DNA of 64,000 bases from Berkiella sp964594635 (GCA_964594635.1 CAZQMV010000002.1:124001-188000), one strand, 5' to 3'; shown: positions 1 through 9,016, counted from the stretch's first letter. The notes: generated from the letters alone by a model not told the origin. Made by a program: numbers and translations.

Positions 1-2
1 TT

Positions 3-3000
3 AGAGTGATCAAATTAGCTGAAATCGTGCTGATGCTTTTAGGTACCGTGGGCTTTGTATTGCACAATGTTACTTTGTTAATGGTGGTGCTATTTTTACT
101 TGGTGTACAAGCGACTTTTTTTGGCCCATTAAAATATAGTATTTTACCTGCTCATTTAGCTGAGGATGAACTGGTTGGAGGGACCGCATTAATTGAAATG
201 GGTACTTTCCTTGCCATTTTATTAGGCAACATTTTAGGCGTGATTTTAATTGTGATGCCACATGGTATCTATGTGATATGTGGTGCGATTGTATTCATTG
301 CAGCACTTGGTTTTATCAGTAGTTGTTTTATCCCACAAGCGTTAGCGCCTGCGCCGTTATTACCCATTTCGTTTAATGTCGTGAAAGAAACAGTAGACAT
401 TGTTAAATTTTCACAAAAATCAAAAGATATTTATCTTAGTATTTTAGGGATCTCCTGGTTCTGGCTGATTGGTTTCGTCTTTTTGGCAGAATTCCCCAAT
501 TATGCCAAAGATTTCATACGAGGTAACGAACAGGTTTTTGTATTGTTCCTAACCATGTTTTCAGTGGGCATTGGTGTTGGTTCAATGTTTTGTAATCGAC
601 TTTTAAAGGGGCGAATTGAAGCAACCTTTGTGCCATTAAGCGCGTTGGGGATGTCCATTTTTACCATTGATTTGTATTATGCAACGCTATATGCACTTAA
701 CCATGTGCAAACAGCAATCATGTTAACCCCATGGCAGTTTTTACAACAGCCCGCACATTGGCGTATTTTGTTTGACGTATTTGCGATTGCATTTTGCGGT
801 GGTATTTATATCGTACCGCTCTATGCTATTTTGCAGCACCGTTCGCAAGAATCGCATAAAGCACGAGTCATTGCTAGCAACAACATAATGAATGCCATTT
901 TTATGTCTGCGGCGGCAGTGCTTGTGATGTTGTTGCTAAAAATGGGTTTCACGATCCCGCAAATTTTTCTGACAATTGCGTTGCTCAATCTGGCAGTGGT
1001 GGTACAAAGCTGCCGACTCTTGCCAGGTGCCTTGGTTAAATCGATATTGCGCATGGTATTACATTTTCTGTATCGTGTCGAAGTCAATGGGTTAGAAAAT
1101 TACGATAAAAAAGGCGATCGTGTGGTGATAGCACCGAATCACACTTCATTTTTAGATGCGGTGTTACTCGCGGCGTTTTTGCCAGGCAAGATATCATTTG
1201 CGATGTACAGCGGTTATTTAGATAAATGGTGGGTAAAACCGGTCAAGGTATTTGTTGAGATTTTTGGCATTGAACCAGCCAATCCTTTTTCACTAAAAAC
1301 CATCATTAAATATGTGAAGCAAAATAAAGAGCTTGTTATTTTTCCGGAAGGTCGCATTACCGTCACTGGGGCACTCATGAAAATTTATGAAGGCCCTGGC
1401 ATGATAGCGGATAAAGCGGATGCAACCATTTTACCGATCCTTATTGAAGGCGCGCAATATTCGCCATTTTCACGTTTGAGAGGTCGTGTTCATATTAAAT
1501 GGTTTCCAAAGATAACCTTAACGATTTTTCCACCCGAAAAGATAAAGTCACATGATAATGTCAGTGGTCGCAAAAGACGTCAGCTCATCGGAGAGCAGCT
1601 CTATCAAATTATGGCCAATACCTTATTTTTAGGGAATAGCTTTGATACCACCTTATTCCAAGGTCTATTGCAAGCAAAAGCGATTTATGGTGGTTCCCAT
1701 AAAATTGTTGAAGATATTAATCGTCAACCACTCACCTATAATCGACTCATCATGGGTAGCATTGTACTTGGTAAGAAGCTCGCCAAAATAACCAAAAAAC
1801 AAGAAGCGGTGGGGCTATTATTACCGAATTTATCAGCCGCTGTTGTCACCTTTTTTGGTTTGCTAGCCTATCAGCGAGTAGTTGCTTTATTAAATTTTTC
1901 AACAGGTACACATAATGTGGTTATGGCCTGCCACACTGCCAACATCAAAGTTGTTTGTACGGCGCGTGCTTTTATTGTTGCCGCCAAAATGCAAGGGATG
2001 ATTGATGCCTTAAGTGAGAAAGGCGTTCGTATTGTCTACTTAGAAGACTTGCGTAAAGATGTCAACCTGTTCAATAAATTATATGCCTTCTTAGCAGCAA
2101 GAATGCCTCGGTTGTTTGGTTTGGTGCCAATAGAAAATGACGCCGATTTACCTGCGGTCATTTTATTTACGTCTGGCTCAGAAGGAACCCCTAAAGCGGT
2201 TGTATTGAGTAGCCGCAATATTCAAGCAAATAAAAGTCAGATGGCAAGTCGTGTTGATTTTAGTCCCGTTGATATTGTCTTAAATGCGCTACCGATGTTT
2301 CATTCGTTTGGATTAACAGCGGGCACCATTTTACCGATCCTCTATGGTATGAAAGTGTTTTTTTATCCCTCGCCATTGCACTATCGCGTGATCCCTGAGG
2401 TTTCCTATGATATTAACGCGACCATTTTATTTGGTACCAATACCTTTTTAGCGGGTTATGCGCGTTACGCTAACGCTTACGATTTTTATAGTATTCGGTA
2501 TGTCTTTGCCGGTGCAGAAAAATTACGTGAAGAAAACCGTCGCATTTGGGCCGACAAATTTGGTGTACGGATCTTTGAAGGGTATGGCGCAACAGAAACT
2601 TCCCCTGTGATTTCAGTGAATACCCCCATGCATAATAAGCCGGGATCGGTTGGGCAAATGATGCCGGGAATGGAATACACGCTGCAAGCAGTGCCTGATA
2701 TTGAAGGTGGACGCTTAAGTGTCAAAGGACCTAATGTGATGCTAGGTTACATGTTTTATGATGAACCTGGTGTGATCAAAGCACCACCGGATGGTTGGTA
2801 TGACACAGGTGATATTGTCGATATTGATGACGCGGGCTTTATCACTATCAAAGGTCGCGCTAAGCGCTTCGCGAAAATTGGTGGTGAAATGATTTCTTTA
2901 ACTTTCGTGGAGTTAATGCTGGATAAACTGTGGCCAGAAGCAATGCACGCCGTTGTGACCATTCCAGATGAGAAAAAAGGTGAACAATTGGTATTGGTAA

Positions 3001-3176
3001 CAACCCATCTTAATCCCGATAAGTCGGAGATTATTCGTTATGCAAAAGCCAACGGCATTTCGGAGCTGGTGGCGCCTAAATTACTCCATGTTGTCGATAA
3101 ACTACCCTTACTTGGCAGTGGTAAAGTAGACTATGTCGCTATCCAACAGCTATTAAAGAACCAATTTCTCAGTTAA
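3..3176 (+). CDS. aas: LplT-PlsC-AMP-ligase fusion (Aas type), 5' end outside window
   Basis: Three-part membrane protein for lysophospholipid uptake and re-acylation at the inner membrane. The frame is open to the left edge. The visible part begins inside a major-facilitator domain of LplT type (hydrophobic helices to about base 1060), so perhaps 80-90 N-terminal residues are missing. A PlsC-type acyltransferase follows, with NHTSFLDA near base 1137 and FPEGR at 1341. The C-terminal half is an AMP-forming acyl-ACP/acyl-CoA ligase with TSGSEGTPKA near 2170, GYGATETSP near 2582 and YDTGD near 2800. In enterobacteria LplT and Aas are neighbouring genes; here they are one chain, a fusion known from other proteobacteria. 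Family is clear; the true start cannot be seen. Confidence 0.9.
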   Translation, partial: RVIKLAEIVLMLLGTVGFVLHNVTLLMVVLFLLGVQATFFGPLKYSILPAHLAEDELVGGTALIEMGTFLAILLGNILGVILIVMPHGIYVICGAIVFIAALGFISSCFIPQALAPAPLLPISFNVVKETVDIVKFSQKSKDIYLSILGISWFWLIGFVFLAEFPNYAKDFIRGNEQVFVLFLTMFSVGIGVGSMFCNRLLKGRIEATFVPLSALGMSIFTIDLYYATLYALNHVQTAIMLTPWQFLQQPAHWRILFDVFAIAFCGGIYIVPLYAILQHRSQESHKARVIASNNIMNAIFMSAAAVLVMLLLKMGFTIPQIFLTIALLNLAVVVQSCRLLPGALVKSILRMVLHFLYRVEVNGLENYDKKGDRVVIAPNHTSFLDAVLLAAFLPGKISFAMYSGYLDKWWVKPVKVFVEIFGIEPANPFSLKTIIKYVKQNKELVIFPEGRITVTGALMKIYEGPGMIADKADATILPILIEGAQYSPFSRLRGRVHIKWFPKITLTIFPPEKIKSHDNVSGRKRRQLIGEQLYQIMANTLFLGNSFDTTLFQGLLQAKAIYGGSHKIVEDINRQPLTYNRLIMGSIVLGKKLAKITKKQEAVGLLLPNLSAAVVTFFGLLAYQRVVALLNFSTGTHNVVMACHTANIKVVCTARAFIVAAKMQGMIDALSEKGVRIVYLEDLRKDVNLFNKLYAFLAARMPRLFGLVPIENDADLPAVILFTSGSEGTPKAVVLSSRNIQANKSQMASRVDFSPVDIVLNALPMFHSFGLTAGTILPILYGMKVFFYPSPLHYRVIPEVSYDINATILFGTNTFLAGYARYANAYDFYSIRYVFAGAEKLREENRRIWADKFGVRIFEGYGATETSPVISVNTPMHNKPGSVGQMMPGMEYTLQAVPDIEGGRLSVKGPNVMLGYMFYDEPGVIKAPPDGWYDTGDIVDIDDAGFITIKGRAKRFAKIGGEMISLTFVELMLDKLWPEAMHAVVTIPDEKKGEQLVLVTTHLNPDKSEIIRYAKANGISELVAPKLLHVVDKLPLLGSGKVDYVAIQQLLKNQFLS

Positions 3177-3211
3177 TTGGAAAGATTTCTAAATATAGCA
3201 TGGTTGTTTAA

Positions 3212-3240
3212 TTGACATGTGAAACCGTTCTGTGTAGGAT
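3212..3240 (+). promoter_or_regulatory. Sigma-70-type promoter of the cold-shock gene
   Basis: TTGACA at 3212-3217 and TAGGAT at 3235-3240 are separated by exactly 17 bases. Transcription would start near 3247, leaving an untranslated leader of about 140 bases before the cold-shock gene at 3385. A long leader is typical of cspA-type mRNAs, where it folds in a temperature-dependent way; that role is inference here. The rest of 3177-3384 holds no gene. Confidence 0.6.
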
Positions 3241-3384
3241 ACTAGTGAGTTTGATAAAACTCTTAGCATACACCGTGCCTACGCATATCGTTAGATTTTA
3301 GTGTTTGTAAAGAGTTTAGGTCGTGAAAAACCATCAAAAACTCTTCGTACTTACACTTAATTTGACTATATAAGAGGAATTTCA

Positions 3385-3594
3385 ATGCCTACAGGAATCG
3401 TTAAATGGTTCAATCCTACTAAAGGATATGGGTTTATTCAGCAAGATCAAGGTGACAAAGACGTATTTGTTCACATTAGCGCGTTACAAAATTCAGGGAT
3501 CCCAGCCTTGAAAGAAGGTCAACGTGTCAGCTTCAATCTAGAAACCAGCAAGGGCAAAGTCTCTGCTGTAGATCTCAAGACGATTGACGAATAA
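3385..3594 (+). CDS. Cold-shock domain protein (CspA family)
   Basis: Small single-domain nucleic-acid-binding protein of 69 residues, the usual length of CspA-type RNA chaperones. It starts MPTGIVKWFNP and carries both RNA-binding motifs: RNP1 as KGYGFI (residues about 13-18) and RNP2 as VFVHI (about 28-32). A good ribosome binding site (AAGAGGAA) precedes the ATG. It has its own strong promoter and long leader upstream and a hairpin terminator downstream, so it is a monocistronic unit. A DEAD-box RNA helicase follows, and the two together look like a cold-adaptation pair, with the chaperone melting weak and the helicase stable RNA structure. Which Csp paralogue it is cannot be decided from sequence alone. 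Confidence 0.95.
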   Translation: MPTGIVKWFNPTKGYGFIQQDQGDKDVFVHISALQNSGIPALKEGQRVSFNLETSKGKVSAVDLKTIDE

Positions 3595-3631
3595 TCTAGC
3601 AATCCGCTAGCTCTTCTTGCCACATCATCTT

Positions 3632-3672
3632 TAAGCGCTGCTACCTCAGTGACAGCAGCGCTTTAACTTTTT
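3632..3672 (+). terminator. Rho-independent terminator after the cold-shock gene
   Basis: TAAGCGCTGCT at 3632-3642 pairs with AGCAGCGCTT at 3654-3663 across an 11-base loop, followed by TAACTTTTT. It lies between the cold-shock gene and the helicase gene, just ahead of the helicase ribosome binding site, so some read-through is possible. Confidence 0.75.
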
Positions 3673-3682
3673 GGAAATTATT

Positions 3683-5707
3683 ATGCAAAATTTTAATGCG
3701 TTCGGGCTGCCTGCTGTCCTATTGCAATCTTTAGAACAAATGGGGATCTCCGTACCTACACCTATTCAGGTAGAAGCTATTCCTACTGTTCTCGCAGGCA
3801 CCGATTTGCTGGCTTCAGCACAAACTGGCACCGGCAAAACTATCGCTTATCTGCTGCCCATCATTAGCAAACTTGAAGAAAACCCTGATGATAGCGTACT
3901 CATTTTAACACCAACACGTGAATTGGCTGCGCAAGTAAGAGATACCGCATTACAATTTATTAAAAGAATTCGTTCATTGAATATGGCTTTGCTGATTGGC
4001 GGCGAACCCATTTTCAAACAATTTGCAGCTTTAAAAAGACACCCGCGCATTATTATTGGTACACCGGGTCGTATTATCGACCATTTGCAGCGTCGAACAT
4101 TAAATTTAGAATCTGTTAAATTTTTGGTTTTAGATGAAACCGATCGTATGTTGGATATGGGCTTTAGCCAAGACATTGAAACGATTGTTGAAAATGTTCG
4201 AAGCGATCGCCAAACGTTGCTGCTTTCAGCGACATTGCCGCAAGCGATTGTCAAATTATCTAAAAGATATTTAGCTGAGGGCGCTAAACGCATTGCGATT
4301 GGTTCAACCACAGAGCCAAGTCGTCAAATTAAGCAAGAAACAGTACAAGTTTCTTCAGGAAATAAGCTCTCAACCTTATTAACAGCGTTAGAAGAGCGTG
4401 AAGGTTCAGTGATTATTTTCGTTAAGACTAAAATCAGTGCCGATAGACTCTCAGAAAAATTACAAGAAAAAGGCCATGCAGCTGATGCTATTCATGGTGA
4501 CTTAAATCAGCGCCAAAGAGATCGTGTGATTAGAGAATTTCGTAATAATAAATGCCGAATTTTAGTGGCAACCGATATTGCTGCTCGTGGTCTTGATATT
4601 CCGCACATTATGCATGTCATTAACTATGATTTACCGCAATGTCCAGAAGATTACATTCACCGTATTGGTCGTACCGGTCGTGCAGGCATGACAGGTTTTG
4701 CTCTCTCATTTGTTGCACCCGAAGAGCGTCATAAATGGAAAGCGATCCATCGTTTGATCCATACCGGTGAAGAAACTGAAAGCGAATATCGCAGAGGTGG
4801 CAATTCCCGTTCTGGCGCAAGAGATAGTGGGCGTTCAAGAGGCGGCTATCAAGGGCAGCGTGACGGTGGAGCAAGAGGCGGTTATCGAGGTAAAGAATCC
4901 AGAGGCGGATCTTCTGAATCCAGAGGCGGTTATCGCGGTCGTAGTGAAAACGCGGGCGCACCTTCAGAATCCAGAGGCTATCGCGGTCGTAGCGAAAATA
5001 CTGGTGCACCTTCTGAATCCAGAGGCGGTTATCGTGGCCGTAGTGATAATGCCGCAGGCGCTTCAGAAAGAGGCTATCGCGGTCGTAGTGAAAACGCGGG
5101 TGCACCTTCAGAATCCAGAGGCGGTTATCGCGGTCGTAGTGACAATGCAGCACCTTCAGAATCCAGAGGCTATCGCGGTCGTAGCGAAAACGCGGGTGCA
5201 CCTTCAGAATCCAGGGGCTATCGCGGTCGTAGTGACAATGCGAGCACACCTTCAGAAAGAGGCTATCGCGGTCGTAGCGAAAACGTGGGCGCACCTTCGG
5301 AATCCAGAGGCTATCGCGGTCGCAGTGACAATGCAGCATCTTCAGAATCCAGAGGCTATCGCGGTCGTAGCGATAATGCCGCATCTTCAGAATCCAGAGG
5401 CTATCGCGGTCGCAGTGATAGCGCGAGTGCTTCAGAGCCAAGAGTTTATCGAAAGAAAGAAGAGACCGCTCCTTCATCAGAAGCGCGCACCTTCAGAGGT
5501 AAGCGTGAAGAAGGTAGAACGACTCGTGAATATGTGAATCCTAAATTGGCGGCATCTTCAGCAAGTGAAAAACCAAAACGCGTGAAAGCACTTGATCCAA
5601 GAATTGCAGCACCTGCTACTGCGTTTGCAAAACGTGTGGTGGTGAAGAAACGCGCCAATGCTTTTAACAATGGCGCGGCAAAAACATCAGCGAATGACGT
5701 AGTGTAA
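3683..5707 (+). CDS. rhlE: DEAD-box RNA helicase (RhlE-like) with long RG-rich repeat tail
   Basis: ATP-dependent RNA helicase of 674 residues. I chose the ATG at 3683, preceded by GGAA; an in-frame TTG lies 12 bases upstream. Helicase motifs are present in order: the Q motif region (PTPIQVEAIP), Walker A AQTGTGKT, PTRELA, TPGR, motif II, SAT, and the C-terminal HGDLNQRQRD, ARGLDIP and HRIGRTGRAG. Motif II reads DETD instead of the canonical DEAD. From about residue 370 the protein becomes an Arg/Gly/Ser-rich, low-complexity tail built on repeats around YRGRSENAGAPSESRG, ending in a basic segment. Such tails usually bind RNA and promote condensates. Its position behind a cold-shock gene suggests a role in ribosome assembly or mRNA decay at low temperature. 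The paralogue name (RhlE, CsdA or SrmB) is uncertain. Confidence 0.9.
   Translation: MQNFNAFGLPAVLLQSLEQMGISVPTPIQVEAIPTVLAGTDLLASAQTGTGKTIAYLLPIISKLEENPDDSVLILTPTRELAAQVRDTALQFIKRIRSLNMALLIGGEPIFKQFAALKRHPRIIIGTPGRIIDHLQRRTLNLESVKFLVLDETDRMLDMGFSQDIETIVENVRSDRQTLLLSATLPQAIVKLSKRYLAEGAKRIAIGSTTEPSRQIKQETVQVSSGNKLSTLLTALEEREGSVIIFVKTKISADRLSEKLQEKGHAADAIHGDLNQRQRDRVIREFRNNKCRILVATDIAARGLDIPHIMHVINYDLPQCPEDYIHRIGRTGRAGMTGFALSFVAPEERHKWKAIHRLIHTGEETESEYRRGGNSRSGARDSGRSRGGYQGQRDGGARGGYRGKESRGGSSESRGGYRGRSENAGAPSESRGYRGRSENTGAPSESRGGYRGRSDNAAGASERGYRGRSENAGAPSESRGGYRGRSDNAAPSESRGYRGRSENAGAPSESRGYRGRSDNASTPSERGYRGRSENVGAPSESRGYRGRSDNAASSESRGYRGRSDNAASSESRGYRGRSDSASASEPRVYRKKEETAPSSEARTFRGKREEGRTTREYVNPKLAASSASEKPKRVKALDPRIAAPATAFAKRVVVKKRANAFNNGAAKTSANDVV
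4930..5440 (+). repeat. Coding tandem repeats in the helicase tail
   Basis: Eleven copies of a module containing YRGRS followed by (E/D)NA and a Ser/Pro-rich spacer, each about 45-57 bases long, lie back to back in the helicase C-terminus. Some have one extra Gly (GGYRGRS) and some lack SES, so unit length varies. The DNA is similar enough between units for slippage or unequal recombination. Because of the repeat, other frames on both strands also stay open; these are not genes. Confidence 0.85.
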
Positions 5708-6085
5708 GCCAACACTTGACGCTGGCGTGGGATAAAAACCGCGTGGCGCAAAAGTGCGAGATTGCACGACACGAACCGGTTGCCGATAGTGGTGATAAAC
5801 CATTTGTCGGCGACGGGGACGATACTCACGACGCTCCTCAGGATAATGATAATAATGATGGTAGTGATGATGATGTTTCACTGGAACTGCATTATTAGGC
5901 CCTGCTATCTTCTTTCTCTTTATTGTTGTCTTTTTCACAACCTTCTTTGGTTGAACAGCCGCTTGTTGAACAACTTTGCGTTGGACAGTTCGTGGTTCAT
6001 GTGGTCCTTGCGTTGCTCCGATTGTTACTGCCTGACAAACACTTGCACTCAATAAAAGTGCACTCATCACCAGTTTTCTTATCAT
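5687..6085 (-). CDS. Secreted His/Tyr/Arg-rich protein of unknown function
   Basis: Protein of 132 residues that I do not recognise. I placed the start at the ATG at 6085, where the protein begins MIRKLVMSALLLSASVCQA, a clear signal peptide, and AGGGGG lies at good distance; an open frame runs 60 codons further upstream but without secretion signal logic. The mature part has a basic Lys-rich stretch (VKKTTIKRKK), then a run of histidines and tyrosines (HHHHYHHYYHY), then Arg-rich sequence. Such composition suggests metal binding or a structural envelope role, which is only inference. The last 21 bases overlap the 3' end of the convergent helicase gene. Confidence 0.65.
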   Translation of the reverse strand: MIRKLVMSALLLSASVCQAVTIGATQGPHEPRTVQRKVVQQAAVQPKKVVKKTTIKRKKIAGPNNAVPVKHHHHYHHYYHYPEERREYRPRRRQMVYHHYRQPVRVVQSRTFAPRGFYPTPASSVGLHYVIR

Positions 6086-6384
6086 AAATCCCCCTTTGGG
6101 TATGACAGTTGTTATTACCATCACGCTGACTTTTTGAAGCGTTTTGCGTTGGCGTGATAGGCGTTTTTTTTGGGTTTTAATGAACGTGTGGAGAAGTTTT
6201 GATTTTTTTGCGTTTTTAGTTGCGGCTATCATATAAGCCCAAAATGAAAAGCGCAATCTGGCCAAGCATATTTATTTAGTAAAAAACACGGGAAAATACA
6301 CGATTTTAGAGGTTGCATACCATAACTTTGTTTGATAGCATTCTTTGAATTTGTTAACTTACTCTATTGTAAGGTTGTATACGC

Positions 6385-7134
6385 ATGCTACAGTGCCAAG
6401 TCCTTTTCAATGAAGCGCAATCTTTATTTGAGCAGCAAGAGCAGCAAAAGGCGTTAGAGTCATTCCAAACGCTATTAACGCTGTTACAAGATCAAAGAAA
6501 AAAAGATAAGACACTCATTAATCAAGTGCAAAGATATATTGAGCGTATTCAAGATCCAGTGGGTTTTGCAGCAAAACAACGGGCGTTGCAGCAAATTGCA
6601 AGAAATAGTATGCGCATAGCAGAACAACAACAAATCATCGATGAGGCATCTCTCTGCGCAGATGCCTTTTACCAAAAGGGCCATTTTGAAATGGCAGCAA
6701 CTCGCTATAGCCATTCGGTTACGTTATTAACGGCTTTTAAACAGCGTAGACCCTTTGATTTAGGACATGCTTATTGGAATTTTGCGATGGCAAATATTTC
6801 ATGGGCCAGTCAATTGCAACTAACGGATCCCAATAAAGCACAATTGTTAAAAGACCAAGCAAAGCTTCAAATTCAAGAAGCGATGTTAGCTTATCCATCT
6901 TCTGCAAAAAAAGACTTGCAGGCTTGCCAAGCTAAATTAACTGAATTGACCACATTCTTGATCACTAAAGAACAATCGCAATCATTTATTGATGTGGAAG
7001 AAATCAGCAGTGCAGATGAAAAGCCACCGGTGCTCCATTGGAAAAAAGCGCTCTTGCAACGTTATTTACAAGAACACCCACAAGCCACGGCTTGTGAACC
7101 TACTCAAACCAATCATAGCATCTGTAAAATTTAA
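6385..7134 (+). CDS. Helical TPR/MIT-like protein, unknown function
   Basis: Protein of 249 residues, not recognised by family. It is almost entirely helical: an N-terminal Gln-rich part (LFEQQEQQKALESFQTLL), a segment resembling a tetratricopeptide or MIT-type helical hairpin (ADAFYQKGHFEMAATRYSHS, about residues 92-111), and a second helical pair (ANISWASQLQLTDPNKAQ). No signal peptide or membrane segment is seen, so it is probably cytosolic. AAGGT lies about ten bases before the ATG. The last four bases overlap the convergent carbonic anhydrase gene. The 299 bases upstream (6086-6384) hold no gene and presumably contain the two divergent promoters. Confidence 0.7.
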   Translation: MLQCQVLFNEAQSLFEQQEQQKALESFQTLLTLLQDQRKKDKTLINQVQRYIERIQDPVGFAAKQRALQQIARNSMRIAEQQQIIDEASLCADAFYQKGHFEMAATRYSHSVTLLTAFKQRRPFDLGHAYWNFAMANISWASQLQLTDPNKAQLLKDQAKLQIQEAMLAYPSSAKKDLQACQAKLTELTTFLITKEQSQSFIDVEEISSADEKPPVLHWKKALLQRYLQEHPQATACEPTQTNHSICKI

Positions 7135-7835
7135 TGCAGCGTATGAACGTCAACCCCTTTAACGAGTGGGTTGGCTTTTATTTTGGCAGCGTTATGCTCA
7201 CCATTTAAGTTAATAATGATCAAGCGACCATGTCCTTGATCATAGTCATCTCGAAAATCATACAAAGCACCGATCACGATTAATTCTTTCTTAGCAATCT
7301 TATCTTTAAATTTATTTAGTGCATATTTGACTTGAACATTGATATTTTCTGCCACACCTTCATTTAATTTTGTCGACTTCGGTAAGTGCAAATTATCAAG
7401 CTCTTGGCGGATAGCTTTGGATTCTTTACTGTAATCGCCAAGAGCTGTTTGTATGGCACCACAATGCGAGTGGCCAATGATTAACAGCACAGGCGTATGT
7501 AAATGATTGATCCCGTATTCAACTGAGCCTTCTGCACTTTTGATTTGATTGCCAATATTACGGATAAAGAAGAGATCGTTAATGGGACTTTCGTTAAATG
7601 CCTTGGTTTGTACGCGTGAATCAGAACAAGCCACAACGGTGGCGCGTGGATTTTGCCCCTCTCTGAGTGCTTTAAAATCATCTTTTGCTATCTCATTCAC
7701 ATGCTTATCATTGTCAGTGATAATATGTTCAACGAAAGAACGCACTTGTTCATGGAATGAAGGGGTTGTATCCTTCGCGATCAAAAGATGAGGAAAAAAC
7801 AACAGTGCACAGGTTATGGTCAGCGCATTTTTCAT
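7131..7835 (-). CDS. Periplasmic beta-class carbonic anhydrase
   Basis: Interconverts CO2 and bicarbonate. The 234-residue protein has an N-terminal signal peptide (hydrophobic ALTITCALLFFPHLLIA, cut probably before KDTTPS), so it acts in the periplasm rather than the cytosol. The beta-class zinc site is intact: the CSDSR motif at about residues 70-74 supplies Cys and the Asp/Arg dyad, and HSHCGA at about 122-127 supplies His and Cys. Length and the central RNIGN segment also fit the family. It stands alone, convergent with the helical protein gene. A secreted form could supply bicarbonate or buffer pH in an intracellular niche, which is inference. Confidence 0.92.
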   Translation of the reverse strand: MKNALTITCALLFFPHLLIAKDTTPSFHEQVRSFVEHIITDNDKHVNEIAKDDFKALREGQNPRATVVACSDSRVQTKAFNESPINDLFFIRNIGNQIKSAEGSVEYGINHLHTPVLLIIGHSHCGAIQTALGDYSKESKAIRQELDNLHLPKSTKLNEGVAENINVQVKYALNKFKDKIAKKELIVIGALYDFRDDYDQGHGRLIIINLNGEHNAAKIKANPLVKGVDVHTLH

Positions 7836-7888
7836 GAAATTTCCTCATCTTGAATACGTACTATCAGTAGTATAGTCAAGAAGTCGTT

Positions 7889-9016
7889 TTACACTTTTGC
7901 CTTTAAACGTGATTTGATGACTACCGTTGATGTGGACGTTGAATGAGAATTCCATACCAATTTTGGCTGATTTGGTGCGTAATTTTCCGTTTCACCTGTT
8001 TCTTTAAACACAGTATATGCCGTGAGCGTTTGAATATTTTTTGGGCGATAGCTAGGGTCGTCTTGCATACGTCGAATCACACTTTCTGCAATCAAGGGTG
8101 CTTTGGTAGATACTTTATCGTTTTCCATGACCACGATTTGACGTGGGCCACGTTGTGTGGGGGGAAGTTGCTCATAAGTGGGTGCTTTAATCATGCCTAG
8201 AGGATTATTTTTAGTTGTCGCAATCCCCTTTTTTTGTAAAAAGGAATCTTCAAATCGTAGGCCATTTTCCATAGCGCGCCTGACCATGTAACGAAGTGTA
8301 TTTTCATCAGACATTAAGGTTTCTTTGGTGGGTGGTTGGTGTCCGCCGCCCACGCTGGAATGATCGCCATCAAACCAGATCTCTTCAGTTTCGTCCTTTT
8401 TAAAATTAACGAGCGTTGGTTTAAAAGCATTACGTTGTTCATCTGAAGCCAGCGCGTGAAATACTTTGGTTCCTTCAGGTATTTTAAAATTCCAGCCTAA
8501 ATCAATTTCTTGATTGCGGATATTAAAGAGTTTTTCCAATAGCCATAGATTAATGGGGATCCCAAAGGAGGCAACGGTATCAAATAGATATTCGCAGCTA
8601 AGTTTGATATTCACATTTAAGTTGAATCGTTTTGTCATCTCGTTTGAAACGCGCTTGACCAATCTGTTTGCAAAATCTCTTGCTAAGGCGGCACCGCGGC
8701 TAAATCCGCCAACAGAGAAATGTAAAGTATCCCCCGATTTTATTTTACCGTCTTTGACTGCTTTTGTAATGGTTTCTCGTAAATCATGATAGGCATGATG
8801 CATGACCCAGCCGCCACCATAGCCGGTGATTTCTGCAAATAATCTTGGTAAATACCAACGCCATTGTTTATCATTGCCAATGCCGTCACGATAGATAACA
8901 TATTGTGTGTCATCCTTTTTTAAACCATCACGCATTTTGACCACATTTGTGACAGCAGGATCGGTATCGTCGTTACTGGTGCCATTAAAGAGAATCACAA
9001 AATGAATATCAGTCAT
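7889..9016 (-). CDS. DUF2235 alpha/beta-hydrolase (Tle1-like phospholipase family)
   Basis: Protein of 375 residues starting MTDIHFVILFNGTSND, with AAGGAAAT before the ATG at 9016. It carries the DUF2235 pattern: an early FNGT segment, the nucleophile elbow GGFSRGAA at about residues 102-109 (G-x-S-x-G serine), FDTVASFG, and HALASDEQRNAFKPT. Members of this family include the Tle1 type VI lipase effectors and many uncharacterised hydrolases. There is no signal peptide and no neighbouring VgrG, immunity or T6SS gene, so an effector role is not supported by context. The downstream neighbour is the carbonic anhydrase gene in the same direction, but the two are not obviously an operon. Confidence 0.8.
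   Translation of the reverse strand: MTDIHFVILFNGTSNDDTDPAVTNVVKMRDGLKKDDTQYVIYRDGIGNDKQWRWYLPRLFAEITGYGGGWVMHHAYHDLRETITKAVKDGKIKSGDTLHFSVGGFSRGAALARDFANRLVKRVSNEMTKRFNLNVNIKLSCEYLFDTVASFGIPINLWLLEKLFNIRNQEIDLGWNFKIPEGTKVFHALASDEQRNAFKPTLVNFKKDETEEIWFDGDHSSVGGGHQPPTKETLMSDENTLRYMVRRAMENGLRFEDSFLQKKGIATTKNNPLGMIKAPTYEQLPPTQRGPRQIVVMENDKVSTKAPLIAESVIRRMQDDPSYRPKNIQTLTAYTVFKETGETENYAPNQPKLVWNSHSTSTSTVVIKSRLKAKV

Noticed and set aside
4930..5440. CRISPR array
   Set aside because: Units follow each other without unique spacers and encode an in-frame protein tail.
4620..5537. Long open frames on both strands across the helicase tail, one with an IAVVAKTRVHLQNPEA-like repeat
   Set aside because: They result from the coding repeat, which keeps other frames open; they have no ribosome binding site and no family-like sequence, whereas the helicase frame is continuous with its catalytic domain.
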